A stretch of 64,000 nt of DNA from the NCBI GenBank assembly GCA_017656345.1, contig JACDNZ010000001.1, forward strand, positions 62,001 through 126,000, written 5' to 3'. Every line of letters starts with the position of its first letter. The stretch's first letter is position 1. The notes beneath the pieces were generated by a model. The model worked only from the letters and a program-made list of their open reading frames with translations, did not search any database and was not told the DNA's origin. The translations under genes and the position numbers were made by a program. Positions 26,337 to 34,065 of this stretch are shown here, in pieces. Source of the DNA: Thermosipho sp. (in: thermotogales). Its GTDB lineage: Bacteria > Thermotogota > Thermotogae > Thermotogales > Fervidobacteriaceae.

Positions 26337-27275
26337 ATGGGAATGAATCTGAAAGGTAAATCCCTTTTAACGTTATTGGATTTTACTCCTGATGAAATAA
26401 GATATTTACTTGAAATCTCAAAAACTTGTAAAGCAGATAGTAGATCTGGAATTATTCACCAAAGATTTAAGGGTAAAACGCTTGCGATGATTTTTGAAAA
26501 AAGATCAACAAGAACAAGGGTAGCTTTTGAAACTGCGTTTGGAGAAGAAGGAGGACATCCATTGTTCTTGTCTACCCAGGATATTCAGCTTGGAGCAAAA
26601 GAATCAATTGAAGATACCGCAAGAGTTTTGGGTCGAATGGTAGATGCAATTATGTTTCGTGGTTTTAAACAGGAAACTGTTGAAATATTGGCAAAATACT
26701 CAGGAGTGCCAGTTTACAATGCTTTAACCGATTTGTATCATCCAACGCAAGTTTTAGCTGATTTAATGACAATTGAGGAAAATTTTGGAAGACTTAAAGG
26801 AATAAAAATGGTTTTCATGGGTGACGGAAGGAACAATATGGCAAATTCATTGATGATTGGTTCAGCAAAAATGGGATTACATTATGTCATTTGTTCTCCA
26901 ACAGAATTAAGGCCAAATGATGAATTGGTAAAAAAATGTTTAGATGTCGCAAAGGAAACAGGCGCAGTAATTGAGTTTACTGATAATGTTGAAGAAGCTG
27001 TTAAAGGTGCAGATGTTATTTACACTGATGTTTGGGCATCAATGGGTGAAGAAAGTAAAGCTGAGGAAAGAAGAAGATTACTTATGCCTTATCAAGTAAA
27101 TGAAGAAGTTATGAAGAAAACCGGAAAGGCTGAAACAATATTTATGCACTGTCTACCAGCAGTAAAAGGTGAAGAGGTAACTTTCGATGTGATCGAGGGA
27201 ATTCAAAGCAGAGTATGGGATGAAGCTGAAAATAGAAAACATACAATAAAAGCAGTTATGCTTGCAACAATTTAA
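26337..27275 (+). CDS. argF: ornithine carbamoyltransferase
   Basis: Carbamoylates ornithine to citrulline in arginine synthesis, or the reverse in catabolism. 312 residues with the carbamoyl-phosphate site STRTR near residue 60, LYHPTQVLADL near 137, FMGDGRNNMANSL near 162, the SMG loop in DVWASMGEE that distinguishes ornithine enzymes, and FMHCLPA near 270. ATG at 26337 follows GAGGAGGG; a second ATG 6 bases on is also usable. No other arginine genes are nearby; the upstream neighbour is the cpgS-like GTPase. A perfect bidirectional terminator follows. Confidence 0.95.
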   Translation: MGMNLKGKSLLTLLDFTPDEIRYLLEISKTCKADSRSGIIHQRFKGKTLAMIFEKRSTRTRVAFETAFGEEGGHPLFLSTQDIQLGAKESIEDTARVLGRMVDAIMFRGFKQETVEILAKYSGVPVYNALTDLYHPTQVLADLMTIEENFGRLKGIKMVFMGDGRNNMANSLMIGSAKMGLHYVICSPTELRPNDELVKKCLDVAKETGAVIEFTDNVEEAVKGADVIYTDVWASMGEESKAEERRRLLMPYQVNEEVMKKTGKAETIFMHCLPAVKGEEVTFDVIEGIQSRVWDEAENRKHTIKAVMLATI

Positions 27276-27276
27276 A

Positions 27277-27308
27277 AATTAAAGGCCCTCGTACGAGGGC
27301 CTTTAATT
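27277..27308. terminator. bidirectional terminator between argF and the HAD gene
   Basis: 32-base perfect palindrome centred on CTCGTACGAG, with GGCCCTC/GAGGGCC arms and A/T-rich ends that give a U run in either direction. It overlaps the last base pairs of the HAD gene stop. The same CTCGTACGAG core is used at 35485-35520. Confidence 0.88.
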
Positions 27309-27927
27309 AAAATATTCCTTCCCACTCTTCATGGTTGGCAACATGAATAAATTTGATTCCGATTTTTTCACATGCCTTATCGAAATCTGAATCTCCGATC
27401 ATTATACATTCCTCAGGTTTTGCATTTATTTTTTCAAGAATTTCTTTAAAAAATAGTGGGTTTGGTTTAGCAAAATGGGAGTTTTCCATATGTGCAATAT
27501 AATAGAAATTTTCAGGACTTAATCCAGCAAAAATGATTCTTTTTTCAGTAGCAATTTTTGGGAAAAGAGGATTTGAAGCAAATATAAGTTTTTGTTTTGT
27601 CATTTTTATTTTCTTAATTAATTTATCATTTGGAGTTATAATGTTTTTAATTTTATCAAATTCATTTTGATAAAAATCAAAAAACAAATTTGTCCAGAAA
27701 GTTTTGTCATATTTATCTTTTAACGTAATAATATCAAGAAAAGTGTCAAAAAGTAATTTATTATGTGTTTGATTTTTAATGGTTTCCATTGTTGTTTCCA
27801 TAACAATTTTATAAATAGTTTCAAATGGCAACCCTGATTTTTTGCTTAGTTCAGAAAAGTAGAATTTCATAAATTCGTCTTCAGAGTTTTTTATTATTGT
27901 TCCATCATAATCTAGAAAAATATACAT
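27307..27927 (-). CDS. HAD-superfamily hydrolase
   Basis: 206 residues. Motif I is YIFLDYDGTIIKN at the N-terminus (nucleophile Asp near residue 5), motif II FASNP, motif III near KPNPLFFKEIL and motif IV MIGDSDFDKACEKIG near residue 180. An all-helical cap inserts between motifs I and II, as in the phosphoglycolate phosphatase type. The ATG at 27927 is chosen: AAGGAGG is 7 bases upstream, whereas the ATG at 27933 is too close to it. It follows the nitroreductase gene by 2 bases. Substrate unknown. Confidence 0.85.
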   Translation of the reverse strand: MYIFLDYDGTIIKNSEDEFMKFYFSELSKKSGLPFETIYKIVMETTMETIKNQTHNKLLFDTFLDIITLKDKYDKTFWTNLFFDFYQNEFDKIKNIITPNDKLIKKIKMTKQKLIFASNPLFPKIATEKRIIFAGLSPENFYYIAHMENSHFAKPNPLFFKEILEKINAKPEECIMIGDSDFDKACEKIGIKFIHVANHEEWEGIF

Positions 27928-27929
27928 AA

Positions 27930-28511
27930 TCATTCCTCCTTATCAAATTTGTTAAATTTATTAAAAAACACTATTTCGTTTAAATTTTTCCTGTTTAGTT
28001 TTTCTTTTAAATCATCTGAATATCCAATAGGAAGTATGGCTTCCAAAGAGAAAATTTTTGGAACATTAATCAATTCAGAAATCTCTTTGATATTAGGTGG
28101 TGTATAAGTTACAGTAGATAGTTTTTTTTCTTCCAAAGCTAAAAGCATATATCCAATTGATAACCAAGTTGACTCTTTAGAAAAAGGAGCTCTTCTGTCA
28201 GCAAAGACTAAAATTAAATAAGGTGCCTCTGATAGAAATTCTTTTTTCCAATTTATATTGTTTTTCAATAAAAAATCTTTAAGAATTCCTTTAGAATTTT
28301 CATAAAAAGTTTTTTCAGCTTTTTCACAAATATTTCTAATTTTATTTTTTATATGTTGGTCATTAATGATAATAAACTTCCAAGGTTGATAATTCATGCC
28401 TGAAGGAGCTTCTTTAGCAGTTTCTATTGCGTATAATAAATTTTTTAATGGGGGGATTTCGGGTTTAAATTTCCTTATTGTTTTTCTTGATTGTGCAAGT
28501 TTGAGAATCAT
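27930..28511 (-). CDS. nitroreductase-family protein
   Basis: 193 residues. FMN-binding nitroreductase pattern: SRKTIRKFKPEIPP at the N-terminus, EAPSGMNYQPWKFIIIND near residue 36, and SIGYMLLALEEKKLSTVTYTPP near 125. Such proteins bind FMN and use NAD(P)H; the physiological substrate is unknown. ATG at 28511 follows GGAGTGATAAT; a longer form from 28526 would overlap that site. First gene of a minus-strand pair with the HAD hydrolase and divergent from the PAS/GAF-Nqr operon. Confidence 0.86.
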   Translation of the reverse strand: MILKLAQSRKTIRKFKPEIPPLKNLLYAIETAKEAPSGMNYQPWKFIIINDQHIKNKIRNICEKAEKTFYENSKGILKDFLLKNNINWKKEFLSEAPYLILVFADRRAPFSKESTWLSIGYMLLALEEKKLSTVTYTPPNIKEISELINVPKIFSLEAILPIGYSDDLKEKLNRKNLNEIVFFNKFNKFDKEE

Positions 28512-28557
28512 ATTATCACACTCCATATTTTTCTTACTAAAATTATAACATTTATAG

Positions 28558-28563
28558 TATAAT
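28558..28563 (+). promoter_or_regulatory. -10 element of the Nqr-like operon promoter
   Basis: Perfect TATAAT ahead of the PAS/GAF gene; a TTACTA 18 bases upstream is a weak -35. The ribosome site AGAGAGGAG follows at 28574-28582. Confidence 0.45.
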
Positions 28564-28589
28564 ATTTTTGCATAGAGAGGAGTGATATT

Positions 28590-29420
28590 ATTTTCGAAAA
28601 ATTATTGTATAAATTGTCGGATATAGTTGTTTTATATTGGAATGATAAAGTTGAAATCTTGCATTCAAACTATAAAAAGACTGAAGCAGAAATCATTTTT
28701 AAAATATTTTTAAGTAGCAATAAAATGAGGTTAATAAATGAAACAGGAAATGATTATTTTGAGTTGGAGTACAAAGATAAGTACTTTAAAATTGATATGG
28801 TGGAAATTAATAAGGGGTATAAGCTTTTTGCTTTTCAAGATATTTCTCTAACTAAAGAATATGAAAATTACACACACTTTTTTACTTTTATCAATTATCT
28901 TGTAAAAGCTTTTATTAGAAAGATTGTTAGTGGCAGCTTTAATAAAAAAGATTGGTATTATTTTTTAAAGAAAATAGTAATAGTTTTTGACGAGGTTGAC
29001 TCAGCAAGTTTGATTTTAGAAGATAAAGATGGGTATTTTAGATATATAAGTGTATATAATCATAATTTACAAGGGTTAAAAAGTTTAAGACTTTTTAAGG
29101 AAGATTTTGTACCTGAAAGATTTGAAAAAGTTACTGTTCTGAAATTAGATGAAGTTTTGGACGAATTTCATTTTAATGATAAAAGAAGAGAAGAAATTAC
29201 AAAAGTACTAATTAAATATGGTAATCTACCGCGAATTAAATCTTTGATGTCTATTCCAATTTTTAAAAATAATAAATGTGTTGGTTTTATTGTTTTAGAT
29301 AATTGGGATAGAGAAGATGCATTTGATAATAAATTTATGAAAAAATTCGCAAAGACTATTTCACAAATTATTTCTAATCTTTTTAGTTTCACTGCTATTT
29401 ATGAAGAAAGTTTAAAATAG
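28590..29420 (+). CDS. PAS/GAF-like sensor protein with no output domain
   Basis: About 276 residues, no membrane segments. Residues about 8-95 look PAS-like (DIVVLYWNDKVEI..., ending FAFQDISLTKEYENY). The C-terminal half looks GAF-like, ending SLMSIPIFKNNKCVGFIVLDN near residue 240. There is no DNA-binding, kinase or cyclase output. Start choice: the only in-frame TTG (28605) lies 22 bases past the ribosome site AGAGAGGAG, so the ATT at 28590, 7 bases from GGAG, is the best start. It begins the operon that continues with five Nqr-like genes, in the position nqrA would hold, but it has no resemblance to NqrA. Domain calls are moderate. Confidence 0.6.
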   Translation: MFEKLLYKLSDIVVLYWNDKVEILHSNYKKTEAEIIFKIFLSSNKMRLINETGNDYFELEYKDKYFKIDMVEINKGYKLFAFQDISLTKEYENYTHFFTFINYLVKAFIRKIVSGSFNKKDWYYFLKKIVIVFDEVDSASLILEDKDGYFRYISVYNHNLQGLKSLRLFKEDFVPERFEKVTVLKLDEVLDEFHFNDKRREEITKVLIKYGNLPRIKSLMSIPIFKNNKCVGFIVLDNWDREDAFDNKFMKKFAKTISQIISNLFSFTAIYEESLK

Positions 29421-29435
29421 CTGTGGGGTGATTGA

Positions 29436-30338
29436 ATGAATTTTTTCCAGAAGCAGCCAATGATGAGAAGAGTTTTATATGCATTGACTCCAATTTATGT
29501 TTATTCATTATTTTTGTTTGGTATCAGAATAATTCTTTTAAGTATTGTTATTTTTATTTCAGGAATTTTAACCGAATATATTATGGAGAAAAGAAGAAAT
29601 AAAAAAGTTTCAGAAGCGGTTTTAGTTACCTGTATGATTTACACTTTGTCACTTCCTCCTGAGGTTCCGTGGTGGATAGCTTCAATTGGCATAATTTTTG
29701 GAGTTTTATTTGGTAAAGAAGTATATGGAGGCTTTGGTAGGAATGTTTTCAATCCCGCAATAACTGGTCGATTATTTATTTATATAACATTTCCAACTTA
29801 TATGACTTCCGGATGGATATTTCCTCATTTCCCATACCTAAATTTAGATACAACCACATCTGCAACGCCATTAGCAATATTACGTGAAGGAAATTTAAAT
29901 TTAATAAGTTTAAAAAGTTTGTTTTTTGGTATTAGATCTGGTTCGTTTGGTGAAACCGCCGTATTTTTAATTACTTTATCAGCTATTTACTTGATAGTTA
30001 CGAAAACTGCTAGTTGGAGAATAATGTTGTCAACATTTACTTCTGCATTTTTCCTAACTTTTTTGTTAGATATTTTTAATTTTTCCTCTTCACTTCCAAC
30101 ACTTCCTGCAATACTTTCGGGTAGTTTGATTTTTGTGTCAGTATTTATTGCTACTGATCCAATAACAGCCCCCAAGAATGCTAAAATGCATTTTGTTTAT
30201 GGAATAATAATTGGGATTTCAACAGTAGTTATTAGAACTTTTTCATTGTTTTCTGAAGGAACGAGCTTTGCTATTCTATTAGGAAATACTTTTGCTCCCT
30301 TTTTGGATGAATTGTCAAAGAAGAGGGTGAATAAATGA
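29436..30338 (+). CDS. NqrB/RnfD-like membrane subunit
   Basis: 300 residues, mostly membrane helices. Carries the family signature GGFGRNVFNPAITGRLF near residue 100 and the FMN-attachment region as DTTTSATPLAIL near 138-149, where Thr144 corresponds to the flavin-binding Thr (the usual Gly of SGAT is Ser). It lacks the ~100-residue N-terminal extension of NqrB and is close to RnfD length. ATG at 29436 follows GGGGTGATTGA. Part of a B-C-D-E-F operon; stop and next start overlap (ATGA). Builds the ion-conducting core with the C, D and E subunits. Confidence 0.9.
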   Translation: MNFFQKQPMMRRVLYALTPIYVYSLFLFGIRIILLSIVIFISGILTEYIMEKRRNKKVSEAVLVTCMIYTLSLPPEVPWWIASIGIIFGVLFGKEVYGGFGRNVFNPAITGRLFIYITFPTYMTSGWIFPHFPYLNLDTTTSATPLAILREGNLNLISLKSLFFGIRSGSFGETAVFLITLSAIYLIVTKTASWRIMLSTFTSAFFLTFLLDIFNFSSSLPTLPAILSGSLIFVSVFIATDPITAPKNAKMHFVYGIIIGISTVVIRTFSLFSEGTSFAILLGNTFAPFLDELSKKRVNK

Positions 30339-30940
30339 ATAAAGAGAGTAAATTATATGTTGTATTGTTTACTTTCATTATCTCATTTATATTTATTTTT
30401 GTTTTGTCTTTAATTAATGCCTATACAATTGAGAAAATAGAACTAAATCGTGAATTTTCCAAAGTTAAGGCTATTTTAAGTTCAGCTGGTATTCAGTTTT
30501 TTGATAAAAAAGATGCTCTCGAAAAATTTAATAACCTGTTTATTAAAAAAAATATTAATGGCGTAGATTTTTATATTGTTGATAGAGAAGGGAAGGAAAT
30601 ATTTGTGTATGTATTTTCCGGTAACGGTTTGTGGGGATTAATAGAAGGAGCAATTGCAACAAATAAAACAGTGGATCAAATAATTGGAATAGAAATAATT
30701 GCTCAGAATGAAACACCAGGATTGGGTGGAAGGATTGAGGAAGAATGGTTTAAAGAACAATTCAAAAATGAAAAACTTAGTGGAAGTTTAAAATTAATTT
30801 ATACAGGAAAGCAGGGTGATGATGATAAAACAAATTCAGCAGTTGATGCTATTACAGGTGCAACTCTGACTTCAAAATTTTTTGTAAAAATAATTAATGA
30901 CTCAATTGAAATAATGAGAAGTGCTTTGAGGAGTGAATAA
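30335..30940 (+). CDS. NqrC/RnfG-like FMN-binding subunit
   Basis: 201 residues with one N-terminal membrane helix (about 8-28) and an extracytoplasmic FMN-binding domain. GNGLWGLIEG near residue 97 and ETPGLGGRI near 126 match the NqrC rather than the RnfG pattern. The covalent FMN site is TGATLT with Thr177. ATG at 30335 overlaps the upstream stop and follows GAGGGTGA. A flavin transferase (ApbE) would be needed to attach FMN; none is in the window. Confidence 0.9.
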   Translation: MNKESKLYVVLFTFIISFIFIFVLSLINAYTIEKIELNREFSKVKAILSSAGIQFFDKKDALEKFNNLFIKKNINGVDFYIVDREGKEIFVYVFSGNGLWGLIEGAIATNKTVDQIIGIEIIAQNETPGLGGRIEEEWFKEQFKNEKLSGSLKLIYTGKQGDDDKTNSAVDAITGATLTSKFFVKIINDSIEIMRSALRSE

Positions 30941-30941
30941 T

Positions 30942-31544
30942 ATGAATAGATACAAAGAAGTTTTAATTAAGAACATTTGGGTTGAAAATCCAGTTTTTGT
31001 TTTGGTTTTGGGAATATGTTCAACATTGGCTGTCACAAATAATTTAAAAAATACTTTAATAATGACGGTTGGAGTAACTCTGGTAATAGCTTTTTCAAAC
31101 TTTACTATTTCAATTTTGAAAAGTTTGATTCCAGGAAAAGTGAGAATGATGATACAAGTATTAGTTATTTCTTTTTATGTAATTATTGTTGATATTTTTT
31201 TAAAAGCATTTGTTTCTGATGTAAGTAAAGCATTGGGACCTTATGTTGGTTTGATAATTACTAACTGTATAATAATGGGACGAGCTGAGGCTTTTGCACA
31301 AGCAAATAATGCTTTAATTTCTTTTTGGGATGGTTTAACTTCTGGCTTAGGGTACATGTATGTGCTAATTATTGTAGCATTTTTTAGAGAATTATTAGGA
31401 TTTGGAACCGTTTTTGGGTTTCGAGTGCTACCGGATAATTTTGTAAATTGGACAATAATGGTTATGCCCCCTAGCGCATTTTTTATGCTTGCAATTTTTA
31501 TTTGGATAGCAAAAAGTTTCAAGAAAAAGGAGGAATCAAAATGA
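30942..31544 (+). CDS. NqrD/RnfE-like membrane subunit
   Basis: 200 residues, six predicted helices. Family features: NPVFVLVLGICSTLAVTN near residue 14, GPYVGLIITNCIIMGRAEAFA near residue 100, and FRELLGFGTVFG near 150. The cysteines in GICSTL and NCIIMG correspond to those that hold an iron centre between the D and E subunits in characterised complexes. ATG at 30942 follows GAGGAGTG. Stop overlaps the next start. Confidence 0.92.
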   Translation: MNRYKEVLIKNIWVENPVFVLVLGICSTLAVTNNLKNTLIMTVGVTLVIAFSNFTISILKSLIPGKVRMMIQVLVISFYVIIVDIFLKAFVSDVSKALGPYVGLIITNCIIMGRAEAFAQANNALISFWDGLTSGLGYMYVLIIVAFFRELLGFGTVFGFRVLPDNFVNWTIMVMPPSAFFMLAIFIWIAKSFKKKEESK

Positions 31545-32134
31545 TTCCTGATTTAAATCCTCTACTTTTATTTTTTGCCTCGGTATTTACAAGCAATATT
31601 TTACTTTCGAATTTTCTTGGAATGTGTTCATTTATATCGATATCGAGGGATTTCAAGTCTTCAAATGGATTAGGTATGGCCGTAACACTTGTTATGACAA
31701 TTACAACAGTTTTAAACTGGATTGTGGAGAAATATATTATTGTTCCTTTTGGATTGGAATATTTAAGGTATATAATCTACATTATTGTTATTGCAGCTAT
31801 AGTACAGATTCTTGAAATGATTATTGATAGAATCTCACCAAATTTATACATTAGCCTTGGAATATTTTTGCCGTTAATTACAGTTAATTGTGCAATATTA
31901 GGTGTTGCGTTATTCATGCAGCTTAGAAATTATTCCTTGATTCAATCAGCATTTTTTGGATTTGGTTCAGGAATAGGTTGGTGGCTTGCTATAGTATTGC
32001 TTGCCGCTATAAGATTGAAGGTAGACAAAGCTCCGGTTCCTGCCCCTTTAAAGGGAGTTGGAATAACGTTGATAACTATTGGAATTATGGCTATGGCATT
32101 TATAGGTTTTGCTGGTATGATAAATGTTCAATAG
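31541..32134 (+). CDS. NqrE/RnfA-like membrane subunit
   Basis: 197 residues, six helices. Features: NILLSNFLGMCSFISIS near residue 23, ISLGIFLPLITVNCAILGVALF near residue 105 (the second Cys for the shared iron centre), and a GIGWWLAIVLLAAIRLK segment near 150. ATG at 31541 follows AAGGAGGA and overlaps the previous stop. Pairs with the NqrD-like subunit in inverted topology, as known for the family. Confidence 0.93.
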   Translation: MIPDLNPLLLFFASVFTSNILLSNFLGMCSFISISRDFKSSNGLGMAVTLVMTITTVLNWIVEKYIIVPFGLEYLRYIIYIIVIAAIVQILEMIIDRISPNLYISLGIFLPLITVNCAILGVALFMQLRNYSLIQSAFFGFGSGIGWWLAIVLLAAIRLKVDKAPVPAPLKGVGITLITIGIMAMAFIGFAGMINVQ

Positions 32135-32144
32135 AGGTGATTGT

Positions 32145-33248
32145 ATGAATTTATTATTAGCACCATTAATTGTTAGTCTAATTAGTTCATTGTTGGCTTC
32201 ATTGATAGTTATTGTTGATTCGATTGTTAATAATTATGGAGAAGTTAATATAAATATTAATAATGGTAAAAAAATCTTGAAAGTAAAAGGTGGATCTCCT
32301 TTACTATTTACGTTAGCTTCTCAAGGAATTTTTGTGCCTTCAGCGTGTGGTGGGAAAGGCAGTTGTGGGGCATGTAAAGTTAAAGTTTTAACTGATGTTG
32401 GTGAATATCTTCCGACAGAACTTCCGTTTATGTCTAAAGATGAAATAAAAGAAAATATTAGGTTAGCGTGTCAAATAAAGGTAAAAAAAGATCTAAATAT
32501 AGTATTACCAGAAAAATTATTTAATGTAAAAAAATACAAAGGTAAAGTAATTTCACTTAAGAATATAACTCATGATATTAAAGAAGTTAAAATACAACTT
32601 TCAGATAAAATATATTTCAAAGCTGGACAGTATATACAGGTAGTTATACCACCGTACGGAAAAATTAAACAATCAACACAAAGAGCATATTCAATTGCAT
32701 CGCCTCCGAGTAAAAATACCGAGATTGAACTTTTGGTAAGATTGGTACCAGATGGTATTGCTACTACTTATATTCATACGATTTTGAATGTTGGTGATGA
32801 ACTTGAAATAATAGGCCCGTTCGGTGATTTTTATTTGCGAGATACAAATGCAGAGATGATTTGTGTTGCGGGTGGTTCGGGTGTGGCGCCTATAAAATCA
32901 ATATTAATTGATATGTTTGAAAAAGGAATTACTGATAGAAATGTATGGTATTTTTTTGGAGCACAAAGTGAAAAAGATTTATTTTATTTAGAATTGTTTA
33001 GAAACTTTGAAATGAAATGGAAGAATTTTAGATTTATACCAGTACTTTCAAAACCACAAGAACCTGATAAATGGGACGGGGAAGTAGGATTAGTAACAGA
33101 AGTAATGGCAAGATATCTTGAAACAATAATTGATAAGAGTTTACCAAAGGAAGGCTATTTGTGTGGAAGTCCTGGAATGATTAATGCATGTGAAAGTTTA
33201 ATGCGAAAATTTGGAATTGATAAAGTATATTATGACAAGTTTGCATAG
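32145..33248 (+). CDS. NqrF-like NADH dehydrogenase subunit (2Fe-2S and FAD)
   Basis: Accepts electrons from NADH. 367 residues: one N-terminal membrane helix (about 5-25), a plant-type 2Fe-2S domain with Cys68, Cys74 and Cys77 (SACGGKGSCGACKVKV) and Cys109, an FAD domain with RAYSIASPP near 188, and an NAD-binding part with GGSGVAPIKSIL near 250 and YLCGSPGMI near 347. This is the full NqrF layout and is not found in Rnf complexes, where RnfB and RnfC take that role. ATG at 32145 follows GAGGTGATTGT. Last recognisable Nqr gene of the operon. Confidence 0.93.
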   Translation: MNLLLAPLIVSLISSLLASLIVIVDSIVNNYGEVNININNGKKILKVKGGSPLLFTLASQGIFVPSACGGKGSCGACKVKVLTDVGEYLPTELPFMSKDEIKENIRLACQIKVKKDLNIVLPEKLFNVKKYKGKVISLKNITHDIKEVKIQLSDKIYFKAGQYIQVVIPPYGKIKQSTQRAYSIASPPSKNTEIELLVRLVPDGIATTYIHTILNVGDELEIIGPFGDFYLRDTNAEMICVAGGSGVAPIKSILIDMFEKGITDRNVWYFFGAQSEKDLFYLELFRNFEMKWKNFRFIPVLSKPQEPDKWDGEVGLVTEVMARYLETIIDKSLPKEGYLCGSPGMINACESLMRKFGIDKVYYDKFA

Positions 33249-33260
33249 GGAGTTGATAAA

Positions 33261-33713
33261 ATGAAAATGACACCAGAAATGATTAGAGCCCAAGAAAATA
33301 TGAAACCGGGAGTTATAACAGCAGAAGGATTTTTGGGGCATGATGATAGAAATATAATTGATATTATTATTGCTGATGAAATTGAAATGGAAAAACTGGG
33401 GTTGCATTTTTCAGAAGTAGCAGAAAGAATGAAAGAAATATTAAAATTTGGCGAAAAAGGGCTTGGCGAATTAGTGTCATATGAACATTTTTTAATAAAA
33501 GTGGATGAAGCCCGTGGGTTTTTGCCATGTCCTTTTCAAGATGGAGTATATAGAAAAAAAGTTGTATATGTAAAAAACAATGCAAATAATGAAAATCTGA
33601 TGTTTAGTGTTCTTTCGATTCACTTGATTGAAAAGCATCATTTTTTACAGGGGAAAGGTTCAAAGTTTCGTTTAGAACCTTTTAAAATAAAGAAAGTCTT
33701 ATTTGAGAAATAA
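33261..33713 (+). CDS. unknown conserved-looking protein at the end of the Nqr-like operon
   Basis: 150 residues, soluble, no recognised domain. Visible features: an N-terminal stretch PGVITAEGFLGHDDRNIIDII, a predicted helical middle, FLPCPFQDGVY near residue 90 with the only Cys, and a basic C-terminus. ATG at 33261 follows GGGAGTTGAT, 12 bases after the NqrF stop, so it is in the operon. It does not resemble NqrA, NqrM or ApbE. A redox or assembly role is possible only by context. Confidence 0.7.
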   Translation: MKMTPEMIRAQENMKPGVITAEGFLGHDDRNIIDIIIADEIEMEKLGLHFSEVAERMKEILKFGEKGLGELVSYEHFLIKVDEARGFLPCPFQDGVYRKKVVYVKNNANNENLMFSVLSIHLIEKHHFLQGKGSKFRLEPFKIKKVLFEK

Positions 33714-33823
33714 GGAGCAACTACAAAAAATTCAAAAATGTTTAAAAATTATAGTGGAAATTAGCAAAATAATAATAGAAATAAGTTTTGAATTTGGAAA
33801 ATTGTTTGAAACCAAAGTATTGT

Positions 33824-33832
33824 TGATATAAT
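33824..33832 (+). promoter_or_regulatory. extended -10 promoter of the wHTH-Ogg-DUF364 operon
   Basis: TGATATAAT about 37 bases before the small HTH gene, with TTTGAA 16 bases upstream as a possible -35. Confidence 0.55.
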
Positions 33833-33868
33833 ATTATTAAGAAATTAAATCAGGAAGGGGGGGAAAAG

Positions 33869-34048
33869 ATGGAAGATAAAGTAAAATTAGTTCTTGAAGT
33901 ATTGAAGAAAGAAGGGAAAGAAATGAAAACAGGAGAAATTGCAGAAAAGGCTGGGTTAGAAACAAAAGAAGTTTCTAAGATTATTAGTCAACTAAAAAAG
34001 GCAGGAAAAGTGGAGAGTCCAAAAAGATGTTACTATAAAGCAAAATAA
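33869..34048 (+). CDS. small winged-helix DNA-binding protein (59 residues)
   Basis: ATG at 33869 follows GGAAGGGGGGG by about 5 bases and the frame reads 59 residues to a TAA. The product is nearly all a helix-turn-helix/winged-helix module: MKTGEIAEKAGLETKEVSKI then ISQLKKAGKVESPKRCYY, similar in plan to small archaeal-type wHTH proteins. It precedes the DNA glycosylase gene by about 17 bases, so they share a transcript. Target unknown; it could be a local regulator or a chromatin-associated protein. Confidence 0.75.
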   Translation: MEDKVKLVLEVLKKEGKEMKTGEIAEKAGLETKEVSKIISQLKKAGKVESPKRCYYKAK

Positions 34049-34065
34049 AAATAGGAGTGATTAAA

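Noticed and set aside
28590-29420. NqrA as identity of the first gene in the Nqr-like operon
   Set aside because: The length is much too short and the pattern is PAS/GAF-like, without NqrA features.
29436-33248. Ordinary Rnf complex
   Set aside because: No RnfB or RnfC is present and the last subunit has the NqrF domain layout, with NqrC-type motifs in the flavin subunit.
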